From contig NZ_MOWM01000016.1 in the NCBI RefSeq assembly GCF_016082275.1, positions 1 through 64,000 on the forward strand: 64,000 bases of DNA, read 5' to 3'. The translations under genes were made by a program, and so were the position numbers. Origin of the DNA: Variovorax sp. E3 (GTDB taxonomy: Bacteria; Pseudomonadota; Gammaproteobacteria; Burkholderiales; Burkholderiaceae_C). The notes under the pieces were generated by a model that worked only from the letters and a program-made list of their open reading frames with translations, had not been told where the DNA came from and did not search any database. Within the stretch, counting starts at the first letter, position 1. Each line of letters opens with the position of its first letter. Positions 30,810 to 41,259 of this stretch are shown one piece after another.

Positions 30810-32521
30810 GGAGCCGGGGCTTCCTGCTTCTTGTCCGCGGGGGGCACGGGGTTCGGCACTTGCCTGGCGCCGAACACCGCCTGGCGATAGGCCACGGGGT
30901 TCTTCAGGCCTTGCGCGGTGGCCTTGGCGTGCTGCATCACGGGCTCGGCCCACACGGTGAGCGCGACGCAGGCCGCGAGCAGGCCGGCCACGGGCAGCAC
31001 CTCGAGCGCGGGCAGCGAGGGCATGGTGGCGTGCGGCTGGGTCCAGAAGTGGCGAATGCCGGTGCGGCTCAGCGCGATCAGCGTCAGGAAGCCCGAGACG
31101 ATCAGCAGCGCAAGGAAGGTCCAGCCGGCGGCGCTGACGCCCGGCGCGCCGAGCAGGCCCGAGAGCATCGCGAACTTGCCGACGAAGCCCGACAGCGGCG
31201 GCAGGCCCGCGAGCAGCAGCGTGCAGCCCATGAAGCTCAGGCCCAGGAAGGCCACGCCGGCGGGAATGGCGCGGCCGTAGAGCGCCTGCGCCTCGTCGTC
31301 GAGGTTCACGTCGGCGAGCGCGCTCAGGTCTTCGGCCAGGAAGGGCGCGTTGCCAGCGGCTTCGTGCGGCGCCACGCTCATGCCGGCATTGCGCCAGCGC
31401 TCGATCATGTCGGTCAGCAGGAAGAAGGCGCTGACCGCGAGCGTGGAGCTCAGCAGGTAATACAACGCACCGGCCCACACGGCCGGCTGCCCGAGGCCGA
31501 CCGCCGCGAGCAGCGTACCCGCCGACACCAGCACGCTGAAGCCCGCAAGGTTGGACAGCCGCTGCGTGCCGACGATGCCGATGGCGCCCACGAACAGCGT
31601 GGCCAGCCCCATGCCCACCAACGCGGCCTGGCCGAAGGCGGCGGAGTCGCCGGTGTCGGGCGCGAACAGCACGGTCCACAGCCGCAGGATGGTGTAGATG
31701 CCCAGCTTGGTCAGCAGCGCGAACACCGCGCCCACGGGCGACACCGCCGCGCTGTAGGCCGGCACCAGCCAGAAGTTGAGCGGCCACGCGCCGGCCTTGG
31801 CGAAGAAGGCGGTCGCGAGAATGGCCGCCGCCGCATGCACCAGGCCGCGGTCGCCCGCCGACAGCTCGGCGATGCGTACGCCCAGGTCGGCCATGTTCAG
31901 CGTGCCGGTCACGCCGTAGAGGATGGCCGCGCCGATGAGGAACAGCGACGACGCCGCGAGGTTGATTGCGATGTAGTGCAGCCCGGCCTGCACGCGCAGC
32001 CGGCCCGAGCCGTGCAGCAGCAGGCCGTAGGAGGCCGCGAGCATCACCTCGAAGAACACGAACAGGTTGAACAGGTCGCCCGTGAGGAACGCGCCGTTCA
32101 GGCCCATCAGCTGCAGCTGCAGCAGCGGGTGGAAGTGCACGCCCGCGCGGTCCCAGCGCGAGGTGGAATAGATGGACGCGGCAAAGGCGATGACGCCGGT
32201 GAGCGCCACCATCATGGTCGAGAGCCGGTCGGCCACCAGCACGATGCCGAAGGGCGCGCGCCAGTTGCCCGGCAGATACACGCCGATGGAGCCGGGGCCG
32301 CCGCCGGTTTCGGGCGCGTTCACCCAGCGCAGCAGCGCCAGCGCGGCCAGCAGGCCGACCAGGCCCGAGACCACGCTCAACGCCGACTTGGTGCGGCGGC
32401 GGTTCTCGCCCAGCAGCAGCATGAGCGCGGCCGTGAGCATGGGCACGAGGATCGGCACCGCAATCAGGTGCGGCATGCTGAACTCGAGCAGTTGGTCGAG
32501 CAGGTGGAAGATTTCCGTCAC
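30806..32521 (-). CDS. mrpD: Na+/H+ antiporter subunit D
   Basis: 571 residues from a GTG start at 32521 that overlaps the mrpC stop (GTGA). A NuoM/N-like proton-conducting subunit with 14 or so helices; FYNAI-type helices are replaced here by HLIAVPILVPMLTAALMLLL at the start and GAVFALLTKLGIYTILRL in the core, where the Lys is the conserved channel residue. The C-terminal tail after ~555 is Pro/Ala-rich (PPADKKQEAPAP). Confidence 0.93.
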   Translation of the reverse strand: MTEIFHLLDQLLEFSMPHLIAVPILVPMLTAALMLLLGENRRRTKSALSVVSGLVGLLAALALLRWVNAPETGGGPGSIGVYLPGNWRAPFGIVLVADRLSTMMVALTGVIAFAASIYSTSRWDRAGVHFHPLLQLQLMGLNGAFLTGDLFNLFVFFEVMLAASYGLLLHGSGRLRVQAGLHYIAINLAASSLFLIGAAILYGVTGTLNMADLGVRIAELSAGDRGLVHAAAAILATAFFAKAGAWPLNFWLVPAYSAAVSPVGAVFALLTKLGIYTILRLWTVLFAPDTGDSAAFGQAALVGMGLATLFVGAIGIVGTQRLSNLAGFSVLVSAGTLLAAVGLGQPAVWAGALYYLLSSTLAVSAFFLLTDMIERWRNAGMSVAPHEAAGNAPFLAEDLSALADVNLDDEAQALYGRAIPAGVAFLGLSFMGCTLLLAGLPPLSGFVGKFAMLSGLLGAPGVSAAGWTFLALLIVSGFLTLIALSRTGIRHFWTQPHATMPSLPALEVLPVAGLLAACVALTVWAEPVMQHAKATAQGLKNPVAYRQAVFGARQVPNPVPPADKKQEAPAP

Positions 32522-32871
32522 TCCGCCGCCTCCTGCCGCTCTTCACCGTCCACGTGGTCGGTGCCGGTGAGGCCGCGCGAGGCGAGCATCACGACGAGGA
32601 ACAGCGCCGTCATGGCGAAGCCGATCACGATGGCCGTGAGCACCAGCGCCTGCGGCATCGGGTCGGCCGTGTTGGCGAGCGTGGCCTCGAAGCCCTTGAC
32701 GAGCACGGGCTCGCTGTCGACCTTGAGCCGGCCCATGCTGAAGATGAACAGGTTGACCGCGTACGAGATCAGCGTCAGGCCCATGATGACCTGGAAGGTG
32801 CGCGGGCGAAGCAGCATGTAGACGCCCGAGCCGGTGAGCACGCCGATGGCGAGTGCGAGCACGATTTCCAT
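32518..32871 (-). CDS. mrpC: Na+/H+ antiporter subunit C
   Basis: About 117 residues, NuoK-like, start ATG 32871 (MEIVLALAIGVLTGSGVYML). GLTLISYAVNLFIFSMGRL and DPMPQALVLTAIVIGFAMTA are family hallmarks. As given, the mrpA frame reads straight through into mrpC; a one-base correction near 32956 would end mrpA at 32873, one base ahead of this start. Confidence 0.9.
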   Translation of the reverse strand: MEIVLALAIGVLTGSGVYMLLRPRTFQVIMGLTLISYAVNLFIFSMGRLKVDSEPVLVKGFEATLANTADPMPQALVLTAIVIGFAMTALFLVVMLASRGLTGTDHVDGEERQEAAE

Positions 32872-32872
32872 G

Positions 32873-35817
32873 TCAGTGCGCTCCCTCGGCGCCTTCGGCC
32901 GCGGCGGCCTCGGCTTCTTTCTCGGCCTGTTCGTCGGCCCAGCGGTGGCTTCGTATCGCTGGTGGGCCAGCGCGGTCAGGATCAGCATGGTGGCGCCGAG
33001 CACCAGCGCGAACACGCCGATGTCGAAGAAGAGGGCGCTGGGCACGTGCACCTCGCCCAGCAGCGGCAGGTGCAGGTGCGCGGTGTGCGTGGTCAGGAAG
33101 GGGTAGCCGAACGCCACGGCGCCGCTGCCGGTGGCCAGCGCGAACAGCAGGCCGATGGCGATCCAGCGGCGCGGGTAGATGCGCAGGTGCTCCTCGACCC
33201 ACTCGGTGCCCGAGACGATGAACTGCAGCACCAGCGCGACCGACATCACCAGCCCGGCGACGAAGCCGCCGCCCGGCGCGTTGTGGCCGCGCATGAAGAA
33301 GTAGACCGACACCAGCACCGCCAGCGGCAGCAGCAGCCGCACCAGCACGGCCGGCACCATGAGGTAGCCGACGGCGGTGTCCTTGGCGCGGCGCGGGTTC
33401 AGCAGGTCGCTGCTGCCGTCGTCGACCTGCAGGCGCTGCTGGATCGGCAGCGCCATCGACTCGATGGCGGGGCGAAAGCGGCGCAGCAGCGCGTAGACGG
33501 TGAGCGCGACCACGCCGAGCACCGTGATTTCGCCGAAGGTGTCGAAGCCGCGGAAGTCGACCAGCATCACGTTGACGACGTTGGTGCCGCCGCCCTCGGT
33601 GAGCGCGCGTTCGAGGAAGAAGGGGGAAATGCTCTGCGGGAAGGTCCGCGTCATCATGGCCCAGGCCAGCGCGGCCATGCCGCCGCCGGCGATGGTGGCC
33701 ACCAGCAGGTCGCGGCCGCGGCGCCCCCAGGGCCGCAGCCGCGCGCGGGCGGGTTGGACGGCGTCCTTGCTGCGCATCGGCAGCCAGCGCAGGCCCAGCA
33801 AAATCAGCACGGTGGTCACGGCCTCGACCACCAGTTGCGTCAGCGCGAGGTCGGGCGCGGAGAACCAGATGTAGGTCACGCACGACACGAGGCCCGCGCC
33901 CGCCGCGAGCATGAGCGCCGCGAGCCGGTGGAACTTGGCCTGCCACGCGGCGGCCAGCGCGCAGGTGCCGCCGATGATCCAGGTCATGGCGAACATCGGC
34001 GAGAAGGGCAGCAGCTCGCGCGTGCCCGGTGCGGCGGGCGTGGCCCACAGCGATGCGGCGGCGCCGGCCACGGCCACCACCACGAGCAGCAGCAGTTGCC
34101 ACTGCATGCGGCGCGTGCCGAACAGGCGGCGGCTGCGGCGGCCGGCTTCGCTCAGCAGCGCGAGCAGGTGCTCGAAGATGACCTGGCCGTCGAAGCGGTG
34201 CAGCAGCGGCGTGTTTTCGAGGCCGCCGCTGGCGCGCCGGCGGCGCTGCAGCAGGTACAGCGCGGCGCCGCCCAGCAGCGCGACGAAGCTCATCACCAGT
34301 GGCAGGTTGAAACCGTGCCATACGGCCAGGCTGTATTCGGGCAAGGTGCCGCCGACCACGGGCGTGGCGGCGGCAGCGAGCATCGGGCCGACGGACCACG
34401 CGGGCGCCACGCCCACCACCAGGCACAGCAGCACCAGCAGCTCGACCGGCACGCGCATCCAGTGCGGCGGCTCGTGCGGGTGCTTGGGCACGTCGTTGCC
34501 GCAGGGCGGGCCGAAGAACACGTCGAACACGAAACGCGCCGAGTACGCCACGCTGAAGATGCCCGCGATGGTGGCGATGACCGGCAGGCTGAAATCGACC
34601 CACGGCGTGGACTGGATGAACACCGTCTCGGCGAAGAACATTTCCTTCGAGAGAAAGCCGTTGAGCAGCGGCACGCCGGCCATCGAGGCGCTGGCGATGA
34701 TGGCCAGCGTGCCCGTGATGGGCATGAGCCGCATCAGGCCGCTGAGCTTGCGGATGTCGCGCGTGCCGGTCTCGTGGTCGATGATGCCGGCCGCCATGAA
34801 CAGCGAGGCCTTGAAGGTCGCGTGGTTCATCACATGGAACACGGCGGCCACGGCGGCGAGCGGGCTGTTCAGGCCCAGCAGCAGCGTGATCAGGCCCAGG
34901 TGCGAAATGGTCGAGTAGGCCAGCAGCGCCTTCAGGTCGCGCTGGAACATGGCCGCGAAGCCGCCCAGCAGCAGCGTGATCGCGCCCGCGCCGCCCACCA
35001 GCCAGAACCATTGCTCGGTGCCCGAGAGCACGGGCCACAGCCGCGCCATCAGGAACACGCCCAGCTTCACCATGGTGGCCGAGTGCAGGTAGGCCGACAC
35101 CGGCGTGGGCGCGGCCATGGCGCGCGGCAGCCAGAAGTGGAACGGAAACTGCGCGCTCTTGGTGAAGGCGCCGAGCAGCACCAGCACCAGCGCGACCGGG
35201 TAGAGCGCGTGCGCGCGAATCAGGTCGCCCGAGGCCAGCACCACGTCGAGCTCGTAGCTGCCGACGATGCGCCCCAGCACCAGCACGCCGGCCAGCAGGC
35301 ACAGGCCGCCCGCGCCCGTCACGGTAAGGGCCATGCGCGCGCCGCGCCGCGCGTCGCGCCGGTGGTGCCAGTAGCCGATGAGCAGGAAAGAGAACAGGCT
35401 GGTGAGCTCCCAGAACAGCACCATCTGAATGAGGTTGCCCGAGAGCACCACGCCCATCATCGCGCCCATGAACGCGAGGAAGAACGAGAAGAAGCGCGGC
35501 ACCGGGTCGGAGGCCGACATGTAGTAGCGCGCATACAGCACCACCAGCGCGCCGATGCCCAGCACCAGCATGCAGAACAGCCATGCGAAGCCGTCCATGC
35601 GGAACACGAGATTCAGGCCCAGGGCCGGCAGCCATTCGATCTGCTGGCGCAGCACGTTGCCGTGCGCGATCTGCGGAAAGAACCATGCGGCCTGGATGGC
35701 GCAGCCCAGCGCGACGAGGCCCGCGAGCGTCGACTCCCTGTTTCGCGCGTTGGAAGGCATCAACGCGGCCAGCACGCTGGCGATGAATGGGAGTGCGACG
35801 AGAAAGACCAGGGGCAT
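32873..35817 (-). CDS. mrpA: Na+/H+ antiporter subunit A (with MrpB-like C-terminus), frameshifted at the 3' end
   Basis: NuoL-like subunit. ATG 35817 opens MPLVFLVALPFIASVLAALM; the core holds GAFTKSAQFPFHFWLPRAMAAPTPVSAYLHSATMVK, split here as QFPFHFWLP and PTPVSAYLHSATMVKLG, the proton-channel helices. The C-terminal ~190 residues are MrpB-like (MRGHNAPGGGFVAGLV), so A and B are one polypeptide as usual in Proteobacteria. Near 32956 one base seems lost: restoring it gives a tail SHRWADEQAEKEAEAA and a stop at 32873 (about 981 residues). Without it, the frame runs on through mrpC as a 1099-residue product. Confidence 0.9.
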
Positions 35818-35893
35818 TGGGGTTGATTCTATCGGTGGCCCCTATGAAAGGGCTTATCTATAACCGCAAGACATAAGGCACTTTTCGGGACAT

Positions 35894-36271
35894 TCAGGCC
35901 GCGAAAGCCTGCACGGAGCGGATGCCCAGCCAGGTGAAAAAGAGCGAGCCGCCCAGGTGGGCCGCCGCCGTGAGCATGGCCACGCCGAGCCGGCCTTCGA
36001 GCAGCATGGTCGTGACCTCGGCCGAGAAGCTCGAGAAGGTCGTGAGGCCGCCGAGGAAGCCGGTCACCAGCGCGAGCCGCCAGATCGGGTCGAGGTCGGG
36101 CAGCAGCTGGAAGCTGGCGATGGCGATGCCGATGAGGTAGCCGCCGATCAGGTTGGCCGCCAGCGTGCCCCATGGCATGAGGCCGCCGGCGCCGAACCAG
36201 AGCGCGAGGCCCCAGCGGGCCAAGGCGCCGATCGACGCGCCGATGCAGATCGCAAGAACCGGAAGAAGCAT
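35894..36271 (-). CDS. crcB: Fluoride exporter
   Basis: About 125 residues from ATG 36271 (MLLPVLAICIGASIGALARW). Four helices, with the Fluc signature GTLAANLIGGYLIG and FLGGLTTFSSFSAE (the phenylalanine box lining the fluoride path). A dual-topology dimeric channel that removes fluoride. The upstream gap is only 29 bases, so no fluoride riboswitch fits there. Confidence 0.92.
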   Translation of the reverse strand: MLLPVLAICIGASIGALARWGLALWFGAGGLMPWGTLAANLIGGYLIGIAIASFQLLPDLDPIWRLALVTGFLGGLTTFSSFSAEVTTMLLEGRLGVAMLTAAAHLGGSLFFTWLGIRSVQAFAA

Positions 36272-36300
36272 GCGTCTATTGTCGGCGCGCCCCGCCGGCT

Positions 36301-37601
36301 TCAGGGCGCCATCTGCTGCGGCAGCCATGTCACCAGCTGCGGCACGAAGTAGATGATCAGCACCGCCGCCACCATCAGGAAGAACATCGGCAGCGTCACG
36401 CGCGCGATGTAGAGCAGGTCCTTGCCGGTCATGCCCTGCAGCACGAAGAGGTTGAAGCCCACCGGCGGCGTGATCTGCGCCATCTCGACCACCAGCACGA
36501 TGAAGATGCCGAACCAGATCGGGTCGATGCCGGCCGCGGTGACGGTCGCATGATCACGCCCATGGTCAGAACCACCATCGAGATGCCATCGAGAAAGCAG
36601 CCCAGCACGACGTAGAACGCCGCCAGCATCAGGATGAGCTGGAACTTCGACAGGCCCAGCGAGCCGATCCATTCGGCCAGGTGCCGGGGCAGGCCGATGT
36701 AGCCCATGGCCAGCGTGAGGAAGGCCGCGCCCGCCAGGATCAGCGCCATCATGCAGTACAGGCGCGTGGCGCCCAGCAGCGCTTCCCTGAAGCTGTGCCA
36801 GGTGAGCGACCCCTGCGCGCCGGAGATGACCATCGCGCCGACCACGCCCACGGCGGCCGCCTCGGTGGCGGTGGCGATGCCCGCGTAGATCGAGCCGAGC
36901 ACCGACAGGATCAGCAGCGCCACCGGAATCAGCGACATCGAGGCCTTGAGCTTCTCGCCGAAGGGCAGCCTGGCGTCGGCCGGCGGCACGCGGTCAGGAT
37001 GGCGCAGTGCCCAGAACACGATGTAGCCCGAGAACAGCAGCGCCAGCAGGATGCCCGGAATGACGCCCGCGATGAACAGCCGCGCGATCGACACGTCCGC
37101 GCTCACCCCGTAGACGATCATGATGATCGAGGGCGGGATCAGCAGGCCGAGCGTGCCGGCGCCTGCCAGCGTGCCGATGACCATGTCGTCGGGGTAGCCG
37201 CGGCGCTTGAGCTCGGGCAGGCTCATCTTGCCGATGGTGGCGCAGGTGGCCGCGCTCGAGCCCGAGACCGCCGCGAACACCGCGCAGCCCACCACGTTGG
37301 TGTGCAGCAGCCGGCCCGGCAGGCTTTGCATCCAGGGCGCGAGGCCCTTGAACATGTCCTGAGAGAGCCGCGTGCGGAACAGGATCTCGCCCATCCACAC
37401 GAACAGCGGCAGCGCGGTGAGCGTCCAGCTCGAGGCCGAGCCCCAGATGGTCACGGCCATGGCGTCGCCGGCGGGGCGGGACGAGAAGATCTGCATGGCG
37501 ATCCAGGCCACGCCCGAGAGCGTGAGCCCGATCCACACGCCGCTGCCCAGGATGAGAAACAGCGCGGCGATCAGCAGGCCCGCAACGGCGATGTCACTCA
37601 T
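36301..37601 (-). CDS. dctM: TRAP transporter large permease (DctM), frameshifted
   Basis: Membrane subunit of a tripartite ATP-independent periplasmic transporter. ATG 37601 (MSDIAVAGLLIAALFLILGS) opens a normal DctM with VSGSSAATCATIGKMSLPEL and GTLGLLIPPSI. The frame breaks near 36548; one added base restores the conserved end TAAGIDPIWFGIFIVLVVEM..ITPPVGFN and a protein of about 433 residues. It overlaps dctQ by eight bases. The break is probably a sequencing error. Confidence 0.88.
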
Positions 37602-38103
37602 GGCGAAGCGCCTCCGTCTCGGCGGCCTTGGCGGGGCGGCCGCGCCATTCGATGACGAACTCGTCCAGCGACGCGACGGCGAAGACGATGGCGCCGAGCG
37701 CCATCGACAGCTGCGGCATCCACAGCGGCGTGGCGTCGTTGCCGGTGGAGATGTCGTGAAAGTCGAACGACTGCCACGACAGGCGCACGCTGTACCAGGC
37801 AAACAGCAGCGAGAGCAGCGCCGCGGCCCCCATGGCCCAGCGCTCGAGCCAGCGCCGCGCCGCGGGCGAGAGGTTCTGCATCACCAGCGTCACGCGGATG
37901 TGCTCGCCGCGCTTGAGCGTGTGCGCGAGCGCCAGGAAGCCGGCGCCGGCCATGAGGTAGCCGGCGTAGGCGTCGATGCCCGGAATGTTGAAGTGGAGCT
38001 GGCGGCCGACGATGGACAGCAGCACCATCACCAGCAGACCGACCATGAAAAGCGCCGCCAGTGCGGCGGCGCTCATGTAGAGAAGATCAAGCGTCTTGCG
38101 CAT
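37594..38103 (-). CDS. dctQ: TRAP transporter small permease (DctQ)
   Basis: 169 residues with four helices; start ATG 38103. VVLLSIVGRQLHF-type segment (MVLLSIVGRQLHFNIPG) and LAHTLKRGEHIRVTLV are the DctQ signature. Sits between the binding protein and the large permease, 21 bases after the former. Confidence 0.9.
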   Translation of the reverse strand: MRKTLDLLYMSAAALAALFMVGLLVMVLLSIVGRQLHFNIPGIDAYAGYLMAGAGFLALAHTLKRGEHIRVTLVMQNLSPAARRWLERWAMGAAALLSLLFAWYSVRLSWQSFDFHDISTGNDATPLWMPQLSMALGAIVFAVASLDEFVIEWRGRPAKAAETEALRHE

Positions 38104-38124
38104 CGGATGCAGTGCGAGTCCGCT

Positions 38125-39093
38125 TCACATCTTCTTGTAGGCATCGACCACGGCCTGGCCTTCGGGGCCGGCCTTTTCGGTCCACTCCTTGATCATGGTG
38201 TCGCCGACCTTCTTCATGTCGGCCTTCAGCTGGGCGGAGGGCACGTGCACCGTCATGCCGTTTTTCTTGAGCAGGTCGAGGTACTCGAGGTTCTTCTTCT
38301 TCGACAGGTCCCAGCCGCGCTTCTCGGCATCGGCCGCGGCCTTGAGCACCGCATCCTGCGTGGGCTTGTCGAGCGCGTCGAAGGCCTTCTTGTTCATGAG
38401 CACCGCGTTCTTCGGCAGCCAGGCCTGGGTGTCGTAGAAGTTCTTGATGTACTCGTAGGTCTTGGTGTCGTAGCCGGTGGAGCCGGAGGACATGTACGAC
38501 TCGATCACGCCGGTGGCCATGGCCTGCGACAGCTCGGCCTGCTGCACCGTGACGGGCTGCGCGCCCACCAGTTCGCCGATGCGCGCGGTGGCCGGGCTGT
38601 AGGCGCGCCACTTCACGCCCTTCAGGTCGGCGGCCGAAGCGATTTCCTTCTTCACGAAGATGCCCTGCGGCGGCCACGCCACCGTGTAGAGCAGCACGAT
38701 GCCCTGCTCGGCCAGCTTCTTCTCGAGCACGGGCTTTTGCGCCTGGTAGAGCTTCCAGGCGGCGTCGTAGCTGTCGGCCAGGAACGGAATGCCGTCGGCA
38801 CCGAACATCTGCCATTCGTTCTGGTAGTTCACCAGCAGGATCTCGCCGAGCTGCGCCTGGCCGCCTTGCACCGCGCGCTTGATCTCGGGCGCCTTGAACA
38901 GCGAGGCGTTGGCATGCACCGTGATCTTGAGCTTGCCGCCGCTGCCCTTGTCCACGTCGCTTGCGAACTGGGTGATGTTCTCCGTGTGGAAGTTGCTCGC
39001 CGGATAGGCGGTGGGCAGGTCCCACTTGGTCTGTGCGAAGGCTGCTGCGCCGAGGGTCAGACCAGCGAGGGCAATGCCGAACTTGTGATTCAT
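38125..39093 (-). CDS. dctP: TRAP transporter substrate-binding protein (DctP)
   Basis: About 322 residues from ATG 39093 (MNHKFGIALAGLTLGAAAFA, signal peptide cleaved after AFA). The mature part shows the DctP pattern: KWDLPTAYPASNFHTENITQ, the conserved Arg in LKGVKWRAYSPATARIGEL that binds the ligand carboxylate, and VIESYMSSGSTGYDTKTYEY. The ligand is an organic acid, not identifiable further. Confidence 0.9.
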   Translation of the reverse strand: MNHKFGIALAGLTLGAAAFAQTKWDLPTAYPASNFHTENITQFASDVDKGSGGKLKITVHANASLFKAPEIKRAVQGGQAQLGEILLVNYQNEWQMFGADGIPFLADSYDAAWKLYQAQKPVLEKKLAEQGIVLLYTVAWPPQGIFVKKEIASAADLKGVKWRAYSPATARIGELVGAQPVTVQQAELSQAMATGVIESYMSSGSTGYDTKTYEYIKNFYDTQAWLPKNAVLMNKKAFDALDKPTQDAVLKAAADAEKRGWDLSKKKNLEYLDLLKKNGMTVHVPSAQLKADMKKVGDTMIKEWTEKAGPEGQAVVDAYKKM

Positions 39094-39188
39094 GAGCGCT
39101 CCGGAACGTATGAAAGTGAAAACGAAAATGAGCATACGTGCAAATTTCGGGCCATCTCTGAGGCATTTCCCTGCCTTGGCGCGCGCAT

Positions 39189-39213
39189 GAAAAAGCCGCC
39201 TCGAGGGCGGCTT
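39189..39213 (-). terminator. Rho-independent terminator after the HHH-protein gene
   Basis: On the minus strand AAGCCGCC, a short loop and GGCGGCTT are followed by a run of T. It lies 26 bases past the stop of the helix-hairpin-helix gene and before the TRAP operon start. Confidence 0.85.
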
Positions 39214-39238
39214 CGTGTGGCTTGCGAGTTCGCGAGGC

Positions 39239-39565
39239 TCAGGACTTGGGGGCCTTCGCGGGCTTGTCGGCCTTGGCCGATTTGGGCGCCGTGGCCGGCT
39301 CGCTGAAGGCCTGGCCGTTGACCGTCAGGCCTTCGGCCGACAGCTTGGCGGCCTTCTTTTCCTTCACGCCCTTCACGCGCTGCATGAAGTCGGGCCAGTC
39401 CTTGAACTCGCGCTCCTTGCGCGCGTCGATGATGCGCTGGGACATGGCGGGACCGACGCCCTTGAGGCCGTCGAGGTCGGCGGCGCTGCCCTTGTTGGCA
39501 TCGACGGCGGCGAACGAGGCGAACGCGAACAGCATGGCCGTGGCGGCCAGGAACTTCTTGAACAT
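39239..39565 (-). CDS. ComEA-like helix-hairpin-helix protein
   Basis: About 108 residues from ATG 39565. A signal peptide (MFKKFLAATAMLFAFASFAA) precedes two HhH motifs: KGSAADLDGLKGVGPAMSQR and a second VKGVKEKKAAKL. A Lys/Ala/Pro tail ends it. This is a small secreted ComEA-type protein that binds DNA; a role in DNA uptake is possible. The TRAP genes behind it are isolated by a terminator. Confidence 0.85.
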   Translation of the reverse strand: MFKKFLAATAMLFAFASFAAVDANKGSAADLDGLKGVGPAMSQRIIDARKEREFKDWPDFMQRVKGVKEKKAAKLSAEGLTVNGQAFSEPATAPKSAKADKPAKAPKS

Positions 39566-39704
39566 GGTTGAAAACTCCCTCTGACTTGTTGATATGACTG
39601 ACAGCCGGCAAGCTTGCCGGCTTGGGCTCAACGGGGCTCGAAGGAGGGGCGTTGACGCGTGGCGGCCTTGTCGGCGTCCACGTGACCATTGTTCAGAACC
39701 GTGA

Positions 39705-40874
39705 TCAGAGTTCTTCGACGCGGCGGGGCGGGTAGCTGTCCCACGCCTGGCAGCCGGGGCAATGCCAGAAGTACTGGTGGGCCTCGAAACCGCAGGCGGC
39801 GCAGCGGTAGCGCATCAGGGGCCGCGTGGCCTGGTCGAGCGCGCGCTGCACCTGCGGATGGAACTGCTCGTGCTCGAAGCGTTCGCCCGCGAGCCAGCGC
39901 GATGCGGCCACCAGTGAAGGCTGTTGCGCGAGGTGCGCGATGTAGCCGTCGCGCGGCGTGGGCTGCGGGTCTTCGGCGGTGGCGTTCGGCGTGCCGCCGA
40001 GCGCGATGAGTGCCTCGAGCACGTCGATCGACGGCGACTCCACGTAGCGACGCTGCAGCAGCGCGAGCGCTTCGCCTTCGCGGTGCGCGGCCACGGCGGC
40101 CTGCTGCAAGGCGGCGGCGTAGAGCGGCAGCGCGAGCGGGGCGGTGTCGCTCAGCGCGACCAAGGTGTCGAAGGCCGCAGCGGCATCGCCCTTGCGCAGC
40201 TGGAGGTTGGCGGTGTCGATGGCCGGGCGCGGGGCTTGCGGCGCCAGCTCGACGGCCTGCGCGAGCAGCTTGGTGGCGCCGGGCAGGTCGCTGGCGGCCA
40301 CGCGCTCGGTGGCTTGCTCGCACAGGTGATGCGCGCGGCGCGTGGCGTAGCTGGCCTGGTCGGACTCGTCGAGCTTTTGCGCCACGTCGGCGGCCTGGGC
40401 CCATTCGCGCGAGCGTTCGTAGATGGCCAGCAGCGACAGCCGCGCCTCGTTCTCGTAGCGCGTGCCCTCGAGTTTTTGCAGTGCGGCCTCGGCGCGGTCG
40501 AGCAGGCCGGCGCGCAGGAAGTCTTGCGCCAGCGCGTGCTGTGCGCGTTCGCGGTCGGTGCGGCTCAGGTCGCCACGGCCCAGCAGGTGCTCGTGCACGC
40601 GCACGGCGCGCTGGTACTCGCCACGGCGGCGGAACAGGTTGCCGAGCGCGAAGTGCAGCTCCTGCGTGTCGGGGTCGTTCTGCACGGCCTCGATGAAGGC
40701 GTCGATGGCCTGGTCCTGCTGCTCGTTGAGCAGGAAGTTCAGGCCGCGAAAGTAGGCCTTGGGGGCTTGCCGGTTCTCGAGCTTGAGCTGGCGGATGTCG
40801 AAGCGCGATGCGAGCCAGCCCAGCACGAAGGCGACGGGCAGGCTGATCAGCAGCCAGCTGGGATCAAAGTCCAT
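39705..40874 (-). CDS. lapB: Lipopolysaccharide assembly protein B
   Basis: About 389 residues from ATG 40874. An N-terminal membrane anchor (WLLISLPVAFVLGWLASRF) is followed by TPR repeats (FRGLNFLLNEQQDQAIDAFI; LHFALGNLFRRRGEYQRAV) and a C-terminal rubredoxin-like zinc ribbon with YRCAACGF..HCPGC. LapB (YciM) links LPS synthesis to FtsH-dependent turnover of LpxC. It overlaps lapA by 11 bases. The open frame upstream into lapA is not coding. Confidence 0.93.
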   Translation of the reverse strand: MDFDPSWLLISLPVAFVLGWLASRFDIRQLKLENRQAPKAYFRGLNFLLNEQQDQAIDAFIEAVQNDPDTQELHFALGNLFRRRGEYQRAVRVHEHLLGRGDLSRTDRERAQHALAQDFLRAGLLDRAEAALQKLEGTRYENEARLSLLAIYERSREWAQAADVAQKLDESDQASYATRRAHHLCEQATERVAASDLPGATKLLAQAVELAPQAPRPAIDTANLQLRKGDAAAAFDTLVALSDTAPLALPLYAAALQQAAVAAHREGEALALLQRRYVESPSIDVLEALIALGGTPNATAEDPQPTPRDGYIAHLAQQPSLVAASRWLAGERFEHEQFHPQVQRALDQATRPLMRYRCAACGFEAHQYFWHCPGCQAWDSYPPRRVEEL

Positions 40875-41202
40875 GTTGACGTACGGCGGGAAGGTCGGTG
40901 GCGGAAATGGACGGCGCCGCCGCGGGAGCGGTGGCGGCCGCCGGTGCCGTGGTGGTCGGGGCTTCGGAGGCGGTGGCGGGTAGTTGCGCCGCCGCGGTGC
41001 GGTGTTTCCACCAGCCCGGCAGCATGCCGAGCGCGCCCACCACCAGCCCGCCGGCAAAGGCCGCGAGCACGACGAGCACCAGCGGTGCGCGCCAGTGGGT
41101 GCCGAAGAAGAAATACACGGTCGCGTCGTGCTGGTTGTTCAGCGCGAAAGCGAAGAGCGTAAAAAAAATGGCTGCCTTGAGCAGCCACAGGAGGTATTTC
41201 AT
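40864..41202 (-). CDS. lapA: LapA-domain membrane protein
   Basis: About 112 residues from ATG 41202 (MKYLLWLLKAAIFFTLFAFA). Two helices frame NNQHDATVYFFFGTHWRAPL, the family motif; the tail is Ala/Pro/Thr-rich and cytoplasmic. It works with LapB, whose gene it overlaps. Confidence 0.9.
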   Translation of the reverse strand: MKYLLWLLKAAIFFTLFAFALNNQHDATVYFFFGTHWRAPLVLVVLAAFAGGLVVGALGMLPGWWKHRTAAAQLPATASEAPTTTAPAAATAPAAAPSISATDLPAVRQHGL

Positions 41203-41259
41203 TGCCGTTCCCGTTGCCGGGAGCATTCTACGTTTGCAGACATTCGTGTCGTCCGCGTC

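Noticed and set aside
32554..35826. Plus-strand open frame of about 1,090 codons opposite mrpA
   Set aside because: Same reason: shadow of mrpA, with repetitive His/Gln/Arg-rich sequence and no recognisable domain.
36272..36300. Fluoride riboswitch ahead of crcB
   Set aside because: Only 29 bases separate crcB from the dctM stop; the motif needs more room and is not seen.
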